Positions 11,448 to 21,375 of a DNA stretch of 64,000 nt are shown in pieces. Every line of letters begins with the position of its first letter. The stretch's first letter is position 1. The translations under genes were made by a program, and so were the position numbers. The stretch is from Monodelphis domestica (taxonomy: Eukaryota > Chordata > Mammalia > Didelphimorphia > Didelphidae), in NCBI RefSeq assembly GCF_027887165.1, contig NC_077231.1:124819987-124883986 (forward strand), given 5' to 3'. The notes below the pieces were generated by a model. The model ran no database searches. It was not told the origin of the DNA and saw only the letters and a list, made by a program, of their open reading frames with translations.

Positions 11448-11849
11448 AGTATTTAAGTTCAGATTTTTTTTAAAGAATTAAGAAATTATTAATAACATTG
11501 GGATAGCACTTTCAGTTGAGTGATGAGTTTGAAGCCAGTTTACAAAGCATGGAGAATAAATGAAAAAGAGCACAACTGTTTTAGGAATTTGAGAAAGGAA
11601 GCAGAGTTTTAATATGACAAAATGCTTAAACGGATGATGGTCTAGTATAGGTTTGATTTGGTTTTTTAGGACGACTGAGAATTGGGAATGCATAATGGCA
11701 AAGAGGGTAGGAAGAGTGATTGAGAAGTATGTTTTTTCTCATTTACAGGAGTTGGCCTAGCCAAGAACAAGGACTAGCTTCCACATAGTCTGAAACTGAA
11801 AGGGGGTGGGGCGAGAGATAGGGAGAGAGGGAAAGAAGAAGAGAGGGGC

Positions 11850-11850
<1 letters not shown>

Positions 11851-11880
<30 letters not shown>

Positions 11881-11893
11881 GGCAGGCAGGCAG
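11851..11893. repeat. (GACA)n/(GGCA)n microsatellite
   Basis: About eight GACA units followed by GGCA units. The rest of 11450-13850 shows no gene; a possible weak family R trace lies near 12540-12730. Confidence 0.9.
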
Positions 11894-13813
11894 AGACAGA
11901 GAGGTGATATCAAGGAGCCTTTCTGAAATCACCAGAAGGCAGTACACCAATTCTTTTGAAGGAGATTCAGTGCAGTAAGAACAGAAGAGGTACAGAGTGA
12001 AGAAGTTGCATTACAGTTTGGGGCCCTTGTGTTTCAGAACAGTGCAAATCTCTCTTAAAGAGTGTCTCCTCCTCTTGCTGTCTTACACTTCCCTTTATAT
12101 CCTAGTTTCTTCATCAGTAAAAATAAATAGTTGTACAGGCTAATTTCTACAGTTCCTTCCAGGTTGAAAAGTGTGAATTTTTTCTTTCTCTCTTCCTTTT
12201 ATTCCAAAAGTTCCATAAATTTGGAGGATAGTGGGGAGGACCTCCATAATTATATCCTAATTCAAATGGACTAGATGACCTCCTTTCAAATCCTGAATCC
12301 CACTTTACTTGGATATTTCAGCAAATGGGAGTGTAACAGATTTTCTGGAAGGCAGTTGAATGCATTCCTTACACTTTTAAAGCTAATGACTCTCAATGTT
12401 ATGCAGATGAAAGAATGGCCCAGTCTAGGCCCAGAAAGACAATCTGGTTGATTCAGGGAAAAGAAAAGGTTGGTTCAGGTATAATCTGGGTATTGAAATG
12501 GGGAAATTTATCCCTTAAAAGAAAATAGATATCATTGTGTTTATTCTTAGCTCCCTGAAACAAATATTTAGTAGAAGCCTAGATGTACTGGACTTATGTA
12601 GATTCTGGGGCTACAATGTAAAAGACTGGGAAAAAAGACACATTTATTCTGGCCCTCCAGTAGTTTACTGTTTGATAGGCATGTGGCCTGTATATAAATA
12701 CAGAGATACAAAATATAAAGTGCTAAGGGTTTTAGGAATATAATATATGGTCTCCATATGTATATATGTATAAATCCTGATAATCACATCCTAGATGTGC
12801 CTAAATGATTTAATTTCTAATCTAAAAGATGAAGTAACCACTTTAAATGTCCCATTCATTTTGCCAGTATCTCAATTTCCCAACAATTTTGCTTTTCCCC
12901 TTTCTGTGCTGAGCCTTTTTGCAGAACACAGCTCTAAATTGGGGAAAGTAGAATAAACAAAATATACTTGTATGGGTAAAAAAGTGGAGAGCTAATTGTG
13001 TGGAAATTACAAGTTGGAAAATTAAGCATTAAGGGTGAAAAAAGGGGTTTAAGTGGTTGTGTTAAATTTATAAAGTTAAAGCTAACCAGGCCCTAATACC
13101 ATTCCAAAATCCCCTACAGTATTTCTTTTTATTATTTACAGTAAGAAACCAAATATTCCACTTAAAATCTTGAACTATTTCTTCAATGGCATAAAAGCAG
13201 TTTAGGCAAATTCTCTTAAAGTCAGGCCACTAACCAAAGCTGGTAGGGGAGAAAGGCTGGTCTTTCCTTTCTACCTTTAGCCTCAGATCCCAGTCATACT
13301 TTAGGTTTCCTCAATGGGCAGGTAGACACAGGTAGGTCCTATGTCGTTTAACCTCTTTGGGTTTAATGAGCAGGGTTATACTAGATGGCACTGAAATTCT
13401 CTTTAAGCTTTCAAACTATGAGCCTATATTCCTATGAATATGTGTTGTAGTTGCTACTAGTTATACCAAATGAAATCCTTGAACTAGCATGCCTAAAGAC
13501 AACTTCACTCCCAATCTGTCACTCATGTCTTGGCAAACACTGTTCCTCTCCCCTCTGCTTTTTTTTAGTCCTTTGGCTGCTCTCCTATTTCTTTCTCTCA
13601 TACTTCTGGTTCGGCCCATTCCTGGAAGCTTCACAATACTTTCTGAATTATATTAATCTGGGCAGCCACAAATAAAACCCTTGGCATATCACGAAAACAA
13701 ACAAACAAAAACACCTTGGGGTTTAATCCCTGCTCTCAATACCAACCCAGATCTGCCATCTGCCATCTGGTGGCTTTGTGAATTATAAGTGTTCTTTTAT
13801 TTCCCTGCCCCTT

Positions 13814-13828
13814 GGGGGGGGGGGGGGA
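13814..13828. repeat. Poly-G run
   Basis: About 15 consecutive G bases; length is prone to sequencing error. Confidence 0.9.
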
Positions 13829-14714
13829 GGAATGACTCCAGAAGGCTCTGTAGGGAACTTTCATTCATTCATTCAATAAGAATTTATTAAATGCCTACTA
13901 TATACCTGGCATTGTACTAAATTCAGGGGATACATAGGCAAAAATTAAATGATTCCCCATCTCATTGAGCTTGTATTGTATTGGGGGAAACAATATATAC
14001 AAGTAAGTGTAGCGGGGAGTGAAATGGCTGCAAGGATAGGTTCAGGGCAGGGATGAAACTACAGTAGAGGTTAGAAGACAAGGATGAGATTTTGTTAGTC
14101 CCCTGAGTTGACCCATCACCATTTTAGCTTATTATTGATTTAATCCATTGGAAAGATTTCTGGGACTTTTTTCCAACCAGATTTCTAGACTGCCATTCCA
14201 TGAGTCTTTATGTATTTCTGAGATTAAACAAGCTCAAAAGACTATGAGTTCTCAGTGGCACAAGCAATTTCTCAGCCATTTGCTACTTGTTGTGGCCATC
14301 CAAGCTGGATGATGTATAGGATCAGCTTTGACAAATCCTGAAGTAGTGAACTGTGGACTTGGAATGGAGAAAGAATCATGAAATTGTGGTGACTGAGGGA
14401 TACTAGGAGCACCAGCAAAACAGTACTATATAAGAAGTAAATAAAAGTAATTAGAGGGTAATATAATCAGGGCATCAAGAAAAACCTTTGTAGAAGGGGG
14501 CACTGACCTTTGAAAGAAGCTAGATACTTTAAAAGGTGGAGGTAAAAAGAGAGTGGAATTCCAAGCATAAGACAGATTGTACAAAGTTACAGAGATAGGA
14601 GATGGAATGTCATATGTAGAAAGAGTCAGTGATCCAAAGTAATATGTAATTAGTCTGAAAAGAATGTTTAGATGTAAGGCTATAAATTAAGAGAGCAATT
14701 AGTTTATCCTAGAG

Positions 14715-15718
14715 CAGTGATGGTGAACCTTTTAGAGACCATATGCTAAGCTAAAGCTTCCCGAGGAGAGAGAAGCTTTAAGGTAGGAAGATAGAGGAAG
14801 GATAGAGGTTCTAGATACTGTGAGGGGGGTGGCGGAGCCAAATTAGAGATATGAGGTGGCAGGAATGAGTCAGAAATGCAGGCCTTATTAATTATCAATG
14901 AGCCACAGCAAAACTCCCATCAGTGGACTACTCAGAAGGCTTGTACCCATCCAGTGATCCAAATTTAATACCACACAGGTCGGAGACATGATAGAGAAAA
15001 GAAAGTGCCTGGCTGAAGGCCAGGTCCCAGGTGAGAGAGATAGAGAAGGAAAGGAATTAAAGATGGAGCTTTGATATGCAAATATACATAGGGATGATTA
15101 TCATTGGTTAATGACAAGGTATAGGTGTGGTTTCTCTTAGTCAGGTGAACCCAAAGAAACCTGTTTTCCCACCTAACCTGGGGGAAGCTGGGGTCAAGGG
15201 TCAGAGGCTTTCCTAGTCAAGTGCAAGACTGAGCATGCTCTCTTCTAAGACAATCTGTACATACTGTTTCCTTGCCCATAGCTAGGAGTGGACTGCTACA
15301 TAAGCCCCCACTTGGTGCCAAGCATGCCCTTCCCCCCCCCTTATCCCATAAAGGAGAAGAAGAAAGCATTCCCATTGGATTGCTGGGCAGAAGGGCAGGT
15401 GAAGTGAGGAATGTCCTCAGTGAGTTAAGAGACAGGGAGAGGAGTGGCCTGAGTGTTCTGCTTCCCCTCTAGCTCTGCTGCCTGTGAGCCACCCCTTTAC
15501 CCCAGTATGCACCCATTGGACTACTAGGTAGAGGGACAGGTGATGCGAAAAAATGTCATCAGGCACAGTGGAGAGGGGGAAAGGAGCAGCTCTTTCCAAG
15601 ACCCTCTTGTCTTTTTAGTAATGAACTCTGGGGGTGGGGGGCAGAGTGGTGCACATGCCTACAGAGAGAGCTCTTTATGCCATCTTTGGCACCCATGCCA
15701 TAAGTTTGCCATCACTGT
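14715..15718 (+). mobile_element. Non-autonomous hAT element with perfect 8-bp target duplication
   Basis: Terminal inverted repeats CAGTGATGGTGAACC and AGTTTGCCATCACTG. The duplication TCCTAGAG is at 14707-14714 and 15719-15726. Without the inserted LTR it is about 450 bp. The interior has a partial tandem duplication: the CCCATTGGATTGCTGGGCAG block at about 15371 recurs, diverged, at about 15511. Related to the MITE at 59253. No transposase seen. Confidence 0.85.
14752..15300 (-). mobile_element. Solo LTR, family A, copy 3 (endogenous retrovirus-like fossil)
   Basis: Minus orientation, opening TGTAGCAGTCCACTCC at the right edge. Perfect 5-bp target duplication TAAGC (14747-14751 and 15301-15305). 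The 3' edge is a perfect 9-bp hairpin, TAAAGCTTC with GAAGCTTTA (14752-14780). It lies inside a hAT element, so it is younger than that element. Broken remnant without internal region. Confidence 0.85.
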
Positions 15719-16064
15719 CCTAGAGGCAAAAGGGAACCAATGGAATTTTGTTTCTTTTTCCAGTGGTATGAGTGCCTAAATCAGAGCAATTCTAGGAAAA
15801 CCTCTTTGATTTTGGAGGGTAGATTAGAAAGGAAAGAGATTTGAGGCTGAAAGATATTATAATAGTTCTTCTGAAAGTTGATAAGAACTTGAACCAAGAT
15901 ATAGGCTGTATGAGTCTTAGATGGAAGGAGAGATTGGGAAAGATATTTAGAAGTAGAATTGATAAAACTTTGCAATTTATTGTATTCAAGGGCTGAGGGA
16001 CATGAAAAGTCAAGGATTTGGAGACAGAAAAGAAAAATCAAAGGAGAGGCCATTTGCCTTTAAA

Positions 16065-16205
16065 GAGTCTGACTACTTCATTTTACAGATTAGGAGACTT
16101 GAGGCCCAGGTAGGTTAAATGACTTGTGCACATCAGAAATGAGATTTGAACTCGGTCAGCCTTTCTGACTCCAGAGTTAGTCAATGCTCTTTCTATTGTC
16201 TTATT
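16065..16205 (-). repeat. MIR-type SINE remnant
   Basis: CATTTTACAGATTAGGAGAC, GGTTAAATGACTTGTGCACA and TGAACTCGGTCAGCCTTTCT are the complement of the MIR 3' half. Confidence 0.7.
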
Positions 16206-16369
16206 GGCACCATTAAATTAAGGGTTTGACTTCAGGTTGAAATAACCTTGACTCCATGGAAATGAGTAGCAGCTCATGGTGCTATTTAGAAGAGAATTGA
16301 ATTAACACCAAACAGAAAAACAGATATGTGTTCTAATCTAGATATACAAATAGAATTTTAGAGCTCAAA

Positions 16370-16925
16370 GTGACTTTGTCAGTCACCTAGACCAACACAT
16401 ACAAGAAAAATAATTCCCACTACATCACATCTAACCTCTATTTGAGTACTTCTGAGGGGGAAACCTAGGGCCAGTTCATTTTACTTTTGCATAGCTTTAA
16501 TGGTCTGGAAGTTATTCTTCATATTGAGCTTCGATTTGTCCATCTGTAACTTCCAAACCCAGTGTTCCTACTTCTCTCCCCTAGAGCTAAGAACAAGTCT
16601 TCCATGTGAGAGTCCTTCAAAAATTTAAAGATAGCTATCATGTTTTCCCAAGATTTTCTTTGTCTAGACCAAATATCCTTAGCTCATTCAACTAATCTTT
16701 CTATTATACTTACCATTTCCATTTTCCTTCTTTTGAACACTCTCCAACTATCACTTTTCTTCTTAAATTGGGGATCCAAAGCCAAAAATAATACTCCAGA
16801 TGTAAGTTTATGAGGGCAGGGGTTGGTGAGATTATTGCCTTCTTATTAGCCTATGGGTCTCTTTACCTACTCCCAAACCAAATAGGCTTTTTTTTGACTC
16901 TCATGCCACTCTCTGACATTAAACA
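16370..16925 (-). repeat. CR1/L3 LINE remnant
   Basis: Reverse of the CR1/L3 tail: ACACTCTCCAACTATCAC, then AATAATACTCCAGATGTAAG. Old and diverged. Confidence 0.5.
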
Positions 16926-17252
16926 ACATTCACTAAGGGCCCACAAGAAACCCATACAGTACTAAACTCTGTTTGAGAGTTTCAAACAAGATAAAAATCT
17001 TGTCATTGCTATAAAAAAAAAAACTTAGAATGTAATGTGAGAGGAAAAGGGAAGTTTGCAAACATATTGCTTGTGATATGTAGACTATTACCAATTTCCT
17101 ATGTCTTTGGGGGCTTAAAAAAAACAACTCAACCATAGATGTGTTCTGAAATGAAATTATATCCCTTATGGGGGGGAATTATTTCAAAATAAAAATTTCA
17201 TAAAAGTTTAGTTGCATCTTTTTTTTCTTTCCTTTTTTTTCCTTTTTATCTA

Positions 17253-17345
17253 GACCTGTAACTTTGTTGGTATAGGAACTCCTGTTGAAGAAGCTCCTTC
17301 CATCAATACAGGTCAGCACATTGAAGCCAAGTCTGAGAAGTGGAA
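17253..17345 (+). repeat. SINE remnant of a second family
   Basis: CTGTAACTTTGTTGGTATAG, GAACTCCTGTTGAAGAAG. A related phrase (TATGACTTCATTGGCACAGG) recurs at 19678. Family not asserted. Confidence 0.35.
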
Positions 17346-18159
17346 ACAGTGAGATTCAGTTGCTAATCCAAGATCCTAGTAAGAAGGCTGAAATAGGCCC
17401 TGACATCAGCCCCTTTGATGAACTGCTTCCAAGCAACAGGTAGGACAGATTAGAAGGGTATTTCCCCCTTCTTTATGGCTGTGATATGTGGGGGAATGAA
17501 AGATAATTTACCCTGGTTAAGGGCTTCCAGAAACATTTGTTGCCTGGGGGGGGAGTCAAAGTTTGAACTCAGCCTCGGTCATTAGGAAAGCTGCCACAGT
17601 TACTGAGGCTAGTCATGGACTTTTTAACCTGATTTCTTTGGTAGCTATAGTACTCAAAGCCAATTGGGGAATCTCAGCATCAGATTTCATTATCTTTCTA
17701 TCATATATACTAAGATATAACATGAATATATTTCCTACTGGATTACGTAAAGTCGGAGAGGTGATAAGAATTTTAATAGGGAAGGAGACGAGTTTTACTA
17801 AACTAGATTTGGAGACTTTTCTGAAATAAATTACAAATAAGGACAAAAAAAAGTTAATGTTGTGATACATTAATGAAACAATCTATGTAAATTGTTCCAG
17901 TTATATTTTTAAAAAATTCTATACAGATACTAGAGGAACCTGGACCAAAGGTGGGGAGCTTGCTGCTGTTAGAACAATTTCCCAAATTATTTTTAGCCAC
18001 AGTATTGGTCTTTCACCTGTGGAGAGTACTTAATCCAACCGTGATTTTTCTAGACAGGTATAATAAAAGCTTAATTCTCCTTACCTGCCTTTATATATGG
18101 GAATCAAGCTCCTTATCCTAAAGTGAAAATGATAGATAAAATATCTTATGCTATTCTAG

Positions 18160-19360
18160 TGGAAAAATGGAGAAATGTAAGCTGGATTGTAGATTCAGAA
18201 CTAGTTGAATGACTAAGAGTTGGTGAGAGATCAACACAACAGCAGGTTTCCAGGGGAGTGCTTCAGGGATCTAATCCATACTTGGCCTTGTGTAACTTGA
18301 CATCTTCTTTTTCTGATGACTTGGATAAAAACATATATGGCATGCAAATTAAATCATCAAAGAACACCAAGCTGAGAGCTATTCTTAACAGATAGTCCAT
18401 ATCTAAAATATGTTATATACGTATAAAATATGAGATGGTCGATATCCTGTTAGGCTAGGCTATTGAGCCAATCAACTGTAAAACATTTATTTAATGGGGA
18501 TGAATGGAAAATCTTACCCTTGAGTTCCACAAGTCCAGAAATTCATTCCTTAAGTACTATCTAGTATGTTAGAGAACAGTTTGATTTAAAAAGGTTTGGA
18601 AGTTTCAGTGTATTCCTAGTTCAGAGTCAATAAGATCAGCCAAAAAACAAGTAATAATGAGATCCTGAGCTGAACTAGGCTTAGCTTCCAGAAAGAGGCA
18701 GGCAAAGTACTCTTTTTTAGTTAAAATAGGAAGGGCATTGATAAGCTGGAAAGCATCTGAGGAGGGCAACCTGAATGGTGAAGGGCCTAGAGTCCTAGTT
18801 CTAAGAGGATCAGTGGAAGGAAATGCAGTTGTTTTGTATAATTAAGAACACTTTGGATATTAACTCTCACCCATTTCTCCTGGTAGTATAAAACATAGAA
18901 AAATTGTGCCTACCCACTGAAAGCTTATATTCATTCAAAACTAGCCAAGCACATCATTCTATTCTGTGGGCATTATTATTATAAGAATGTCCTCATTTAA
19001 AGTGTAAAATATAGTAGAGAGAGAAACCAGTAAGAATTTGGGAAGAGAAGATTCAGAGGATACCTAAAGCAAATTCAAATATTCGAAGGGCTTTTGTTCA
19101 GGGAAGAAGGGTTACCAAGAGGGGTAGAATCTGGAGCCCAGGAAGGAAATTACAAAGAGGCAAATAAGAGGCTTATTGTAATGAGAAACTTGCTAACAAT
19201 TAAACTTATCTGAAAGTGCAATGGGTTGCCTCAGGATGTGGAAAGCTCTCCCAAAGTAGAAGTCTTCTGGTGGAGGGAGGCTAGTTGGGTATTTTAAGGT
19301 TTCTTTTTTGTGTGGGTGGGTCTAGGTTGCTGTGGGTCCTTAGGGGTTTCTGTGAGAGGA
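18160..19360 (+). mobile_element. CR1/L3 LINE 3' region, diverged
   Basis: In CR1 order: GGAGTGCTTCAGGGATCTAA, GATGACTTGGATAAAAACAT, ATTGATAAGCTGGAAAGCAT, TGAATGGTGAAGGGCCTAGA, then TGCAATGGGTTGCCTCAGGA. No usable frame remains. 17350-18150 shows nothing recognisable. Confidence 0.6.
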
Positions 19361-19675
19361 TATCTGTAAAATGTTTTAAGATGAACTGGTAGCATGAGGA
19401 AATAATAAAGGCACCTCTTCTCAGATGTTTGACAGTGACAGATTCACTTCTATCTTCTTTGATCTTTGTTTCTCCTCTCTTTGATTTCCACCTCTGAATG
19501 AGTTCATGTTGATTTTATGAATTATAACTATAATATAACATTACTTAAAAACACAAACAAGAATTCATACATTTCAATGAATGTTCCTTCCTTGGGGAAT
19601 TAGTCTATATTCCAGCCTTGACATTATTCAGAATATATTGGAACTTCTATTTAGAAATGATGATTTTTTGAGCAA

Positions 19676-19905
19676 GACCTATGACTTCATTGGCACAGGA
19701 AAGGTCCAGTAAGTATACTCACACTCAATTACCACTACCTCTGCAGTTTATAGTCTCTTAGAGTTATCGGAGGATATACGAAGAGCTTAAATGATTGGTA
19801 TAGGGTCCTATATACACACCCTTTGGCAGACAAACTTGTTTATGCTGAAGACGAAATTTGAACTCTGATCTTCTCTCCCCAGTATAACATCCAGTACTGC
19901 TTAAT
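19676..19905 (+). repeat. MIR3/core-SINE-like remnant
   Basis: TATGACTTCATTGGCACAGG at the start; the 3' part has GAAATTTGAACTCTGATCTT. 19906-20440 shows no gene; a short phrase GAGACACCCTGTAC near 20120 looks like part of an old repeat. Confidence 0.4.
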
Positions 19906-20440
19906 TTAAAATAAGCAAATTCTTTATAACTTAATATCGCCCCCAGAAACAGGATGTGTGTGTGTGGCTACCTTTGAAGCATGTAAGTTTTCGGTGAGCA
20001 GGTATAACTTTTTTCATGCTTTGTATTACCTTCCTGGAGAGGCTGGTGAAAATTAATATGCGAAGTGTTTTTAATTGTAATATTTAACATGTATGGCTAA
20101 AACTACACCAACTTTTTTGAGACACCCTGTACATGAAACCAACATGGAATCACATAGATTCAGACCATCCTCTTTTTTTCAAGTGAATAAACTCCAGGTA
20201 AATCAGACTAAGCTATTTGTGGAAGATCAACACTAATAGTAGGGGGAAGAGCTATAAATTTGCACTCAGGTCCTCTTGATTCTAATTCAACAGGAATTGA
20301 GGAGCCCAGGCTTCCCACTCAACATCCCATCATTCTTTTCCTTCAGTTTCTCCCCACAGTTCCTTTTCTGACTCTTTCAAGATCTCTTTTAAGACTCTGT
20401 TTTCTTTCTGCCAGTAAGTGCTAATTTCTAGCCCCCATTC

Positions 20441-20690
20441 CCAGATGCTCAAGCCCACCCCCTACAGCCCCTCTCTCTTCTTTCTCTCCCTTATTCCCAG
20501 ATGCTCGAGTCCACCCCCACAACCCTCCACATTTCCCCCTCTCTCCATTTCCCCCTCCTTCACCCCCAGATGCTCCAACCCCCCCTTACATTCTCTCCTC
20601 CTTTCCCTCCCCCCTCCTTTCTTCACTCCCAGATCCTGGAGCCCCTCACCCCCCCCCCCCTCTCTTGGCGAACCCCCTCTAGAGTCCAGC
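20441..20690. repeat. Imperfect pyrimidine-rich tandem repeat upstream of PHC1
   Basis: The phrase CCAGATGCTC (last copy CCAGATCCTG) recurs at 20441, 20497, 20566 and 20629, each time followed by a C/T-rich tail. This gives about four units of 56-69 bases. Open frames on both strands are shadows of the low-complexity repeat. Confidence 0.7.
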
Positions 20691-20737
20691 TCTTTGGCCC
20701 CTTCCTCCATCCAACCAGGACTCAGAACAGAGAAAGA

Positions 20738-20773
20738 GGGTCGGGGGTTGGGGGGGAGGGGGAGAGGGAGGAA
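20738..20773 (+). promoter_or_regulatory. G-quadruplex-prone run upstream of PHC1
   Basis: Five G-runs of three to seven Gs are separated by one to three bases. This satisfies the usual G3+N1-7 pattern. It lies 40-70 bases upstream of the X-box. Confidence 0.5.
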
Positions 20774-20811
20774 CTGGGGCCCAGCCAGGCCGAGGGAGGC
20801 CTAAGAGCTGC

Positions 20812-20825
20812 GTCGCCATGGCAAC
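20812..20825. promoter_or_regulatory. RFX-type X-box in the PHC1 promoter
   Basis: GTCGCC-AT-GGCAAC matches the X-box consensus GTNRCC(N0-3)RGYAAC in both half-sites. RFX factors bind this inverted repeat. It lies at the upstream edge of the CpG island, about 0.55 kb before the exon 1 donor. Binding itself is inferred. Confidence 0.7.
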
Positions 20826-20989
20826 GGGCCCGGGCAGGAAACGAGGGAAGCGAGGGAGGGAGGGAAGGAGGGAGGAGAGGAGAGGGAGAAGAGGAGAGGG
20901 ATCAGGCTGCCCCGGAAGCACCTCCTCCGCCAGCCCCCCTCTCTTCCATCCCCAGCCTTCCAGCCCACCCGCCCCCTCCTCCCCGCTTG

Positions 20990-21375
20990 GCAGGAAGTGA
21001 CAGGGCCCTGGAGGGAGCCCCGGAGGCCAGAGCGGAGCTGCCGCCTGTGCCCGCTGCCCGGCCCGGCCCCGGCCCAGGAGGAGGAGAAGGAGGAGAAGGA
21101 GGAGGAGCCCGGCAGGCGGGCGGGCGCGCTGCTGCCCGGACAGTCGCTCTGCCACCCCGCCCCTCTTCCCTCCGGGCTGGGGAGGGAGGAGGCGAGGAGC
21201 CCGCTGCCCCTGCCGCCGCAGCGCCGCCGCGGAGCCGAGGCCCTTCGGAGCCCCAGCCAGCACATCGGCCCCGGGGCTCCGTCCCCGCCCCCCCCCGGCG
21301 CCGGCGACTGGGGATTCCCTGACACCCGAGGTGGATGCCTCCCGGGAGGCCCCGGGGGCCGAACCGGGCGTGAAG
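20990..21375 (+). other. PHC1: PHC1 non-coding exon 1 (probable; start approximate)
   Basis: The CpG-rich block ends at a good donor, GTGAAG|GTAACC, with the exon end at 21375. The next acceptor on the strand with the right context is that of exon 2 at 23681, so intron 1 would be 2.3 kb. The transcription start is not visible; I place it somewhere between the X-box and 21100. Confidence 0.55.

Larger units (their letters stand above)
13860..16045 (+). repeat. Family R repeat interrupted by hAT element
   Basis: Starts with ATTCATTCAATAAGAATTTA and a TGCCTACTATATACCTGGCA phrase; the later part resumes at 15719 (AGAGGCAAAAGGGAACCAAT) and runs to ATAATAGTTCTTCTGAAAG. Host of a two-level nest: hAT at 14715-15718, and in it an LTR at 14752-15300. 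Confidence 0.55.

Noticed and set aside
17563-17829. 88-codon open frame upstream of PHC1
   Set aside because: No recognisable domain, an overlapping minus-strand frame of equal length, no splice or promoter context.
1-20400. Search for A2ML1 or another upstream neighbour gene
   Set aside because: No exon with a recognisable alpha-2-macroglobulin or other protein pattern was found; all longer frames fall in repeats.
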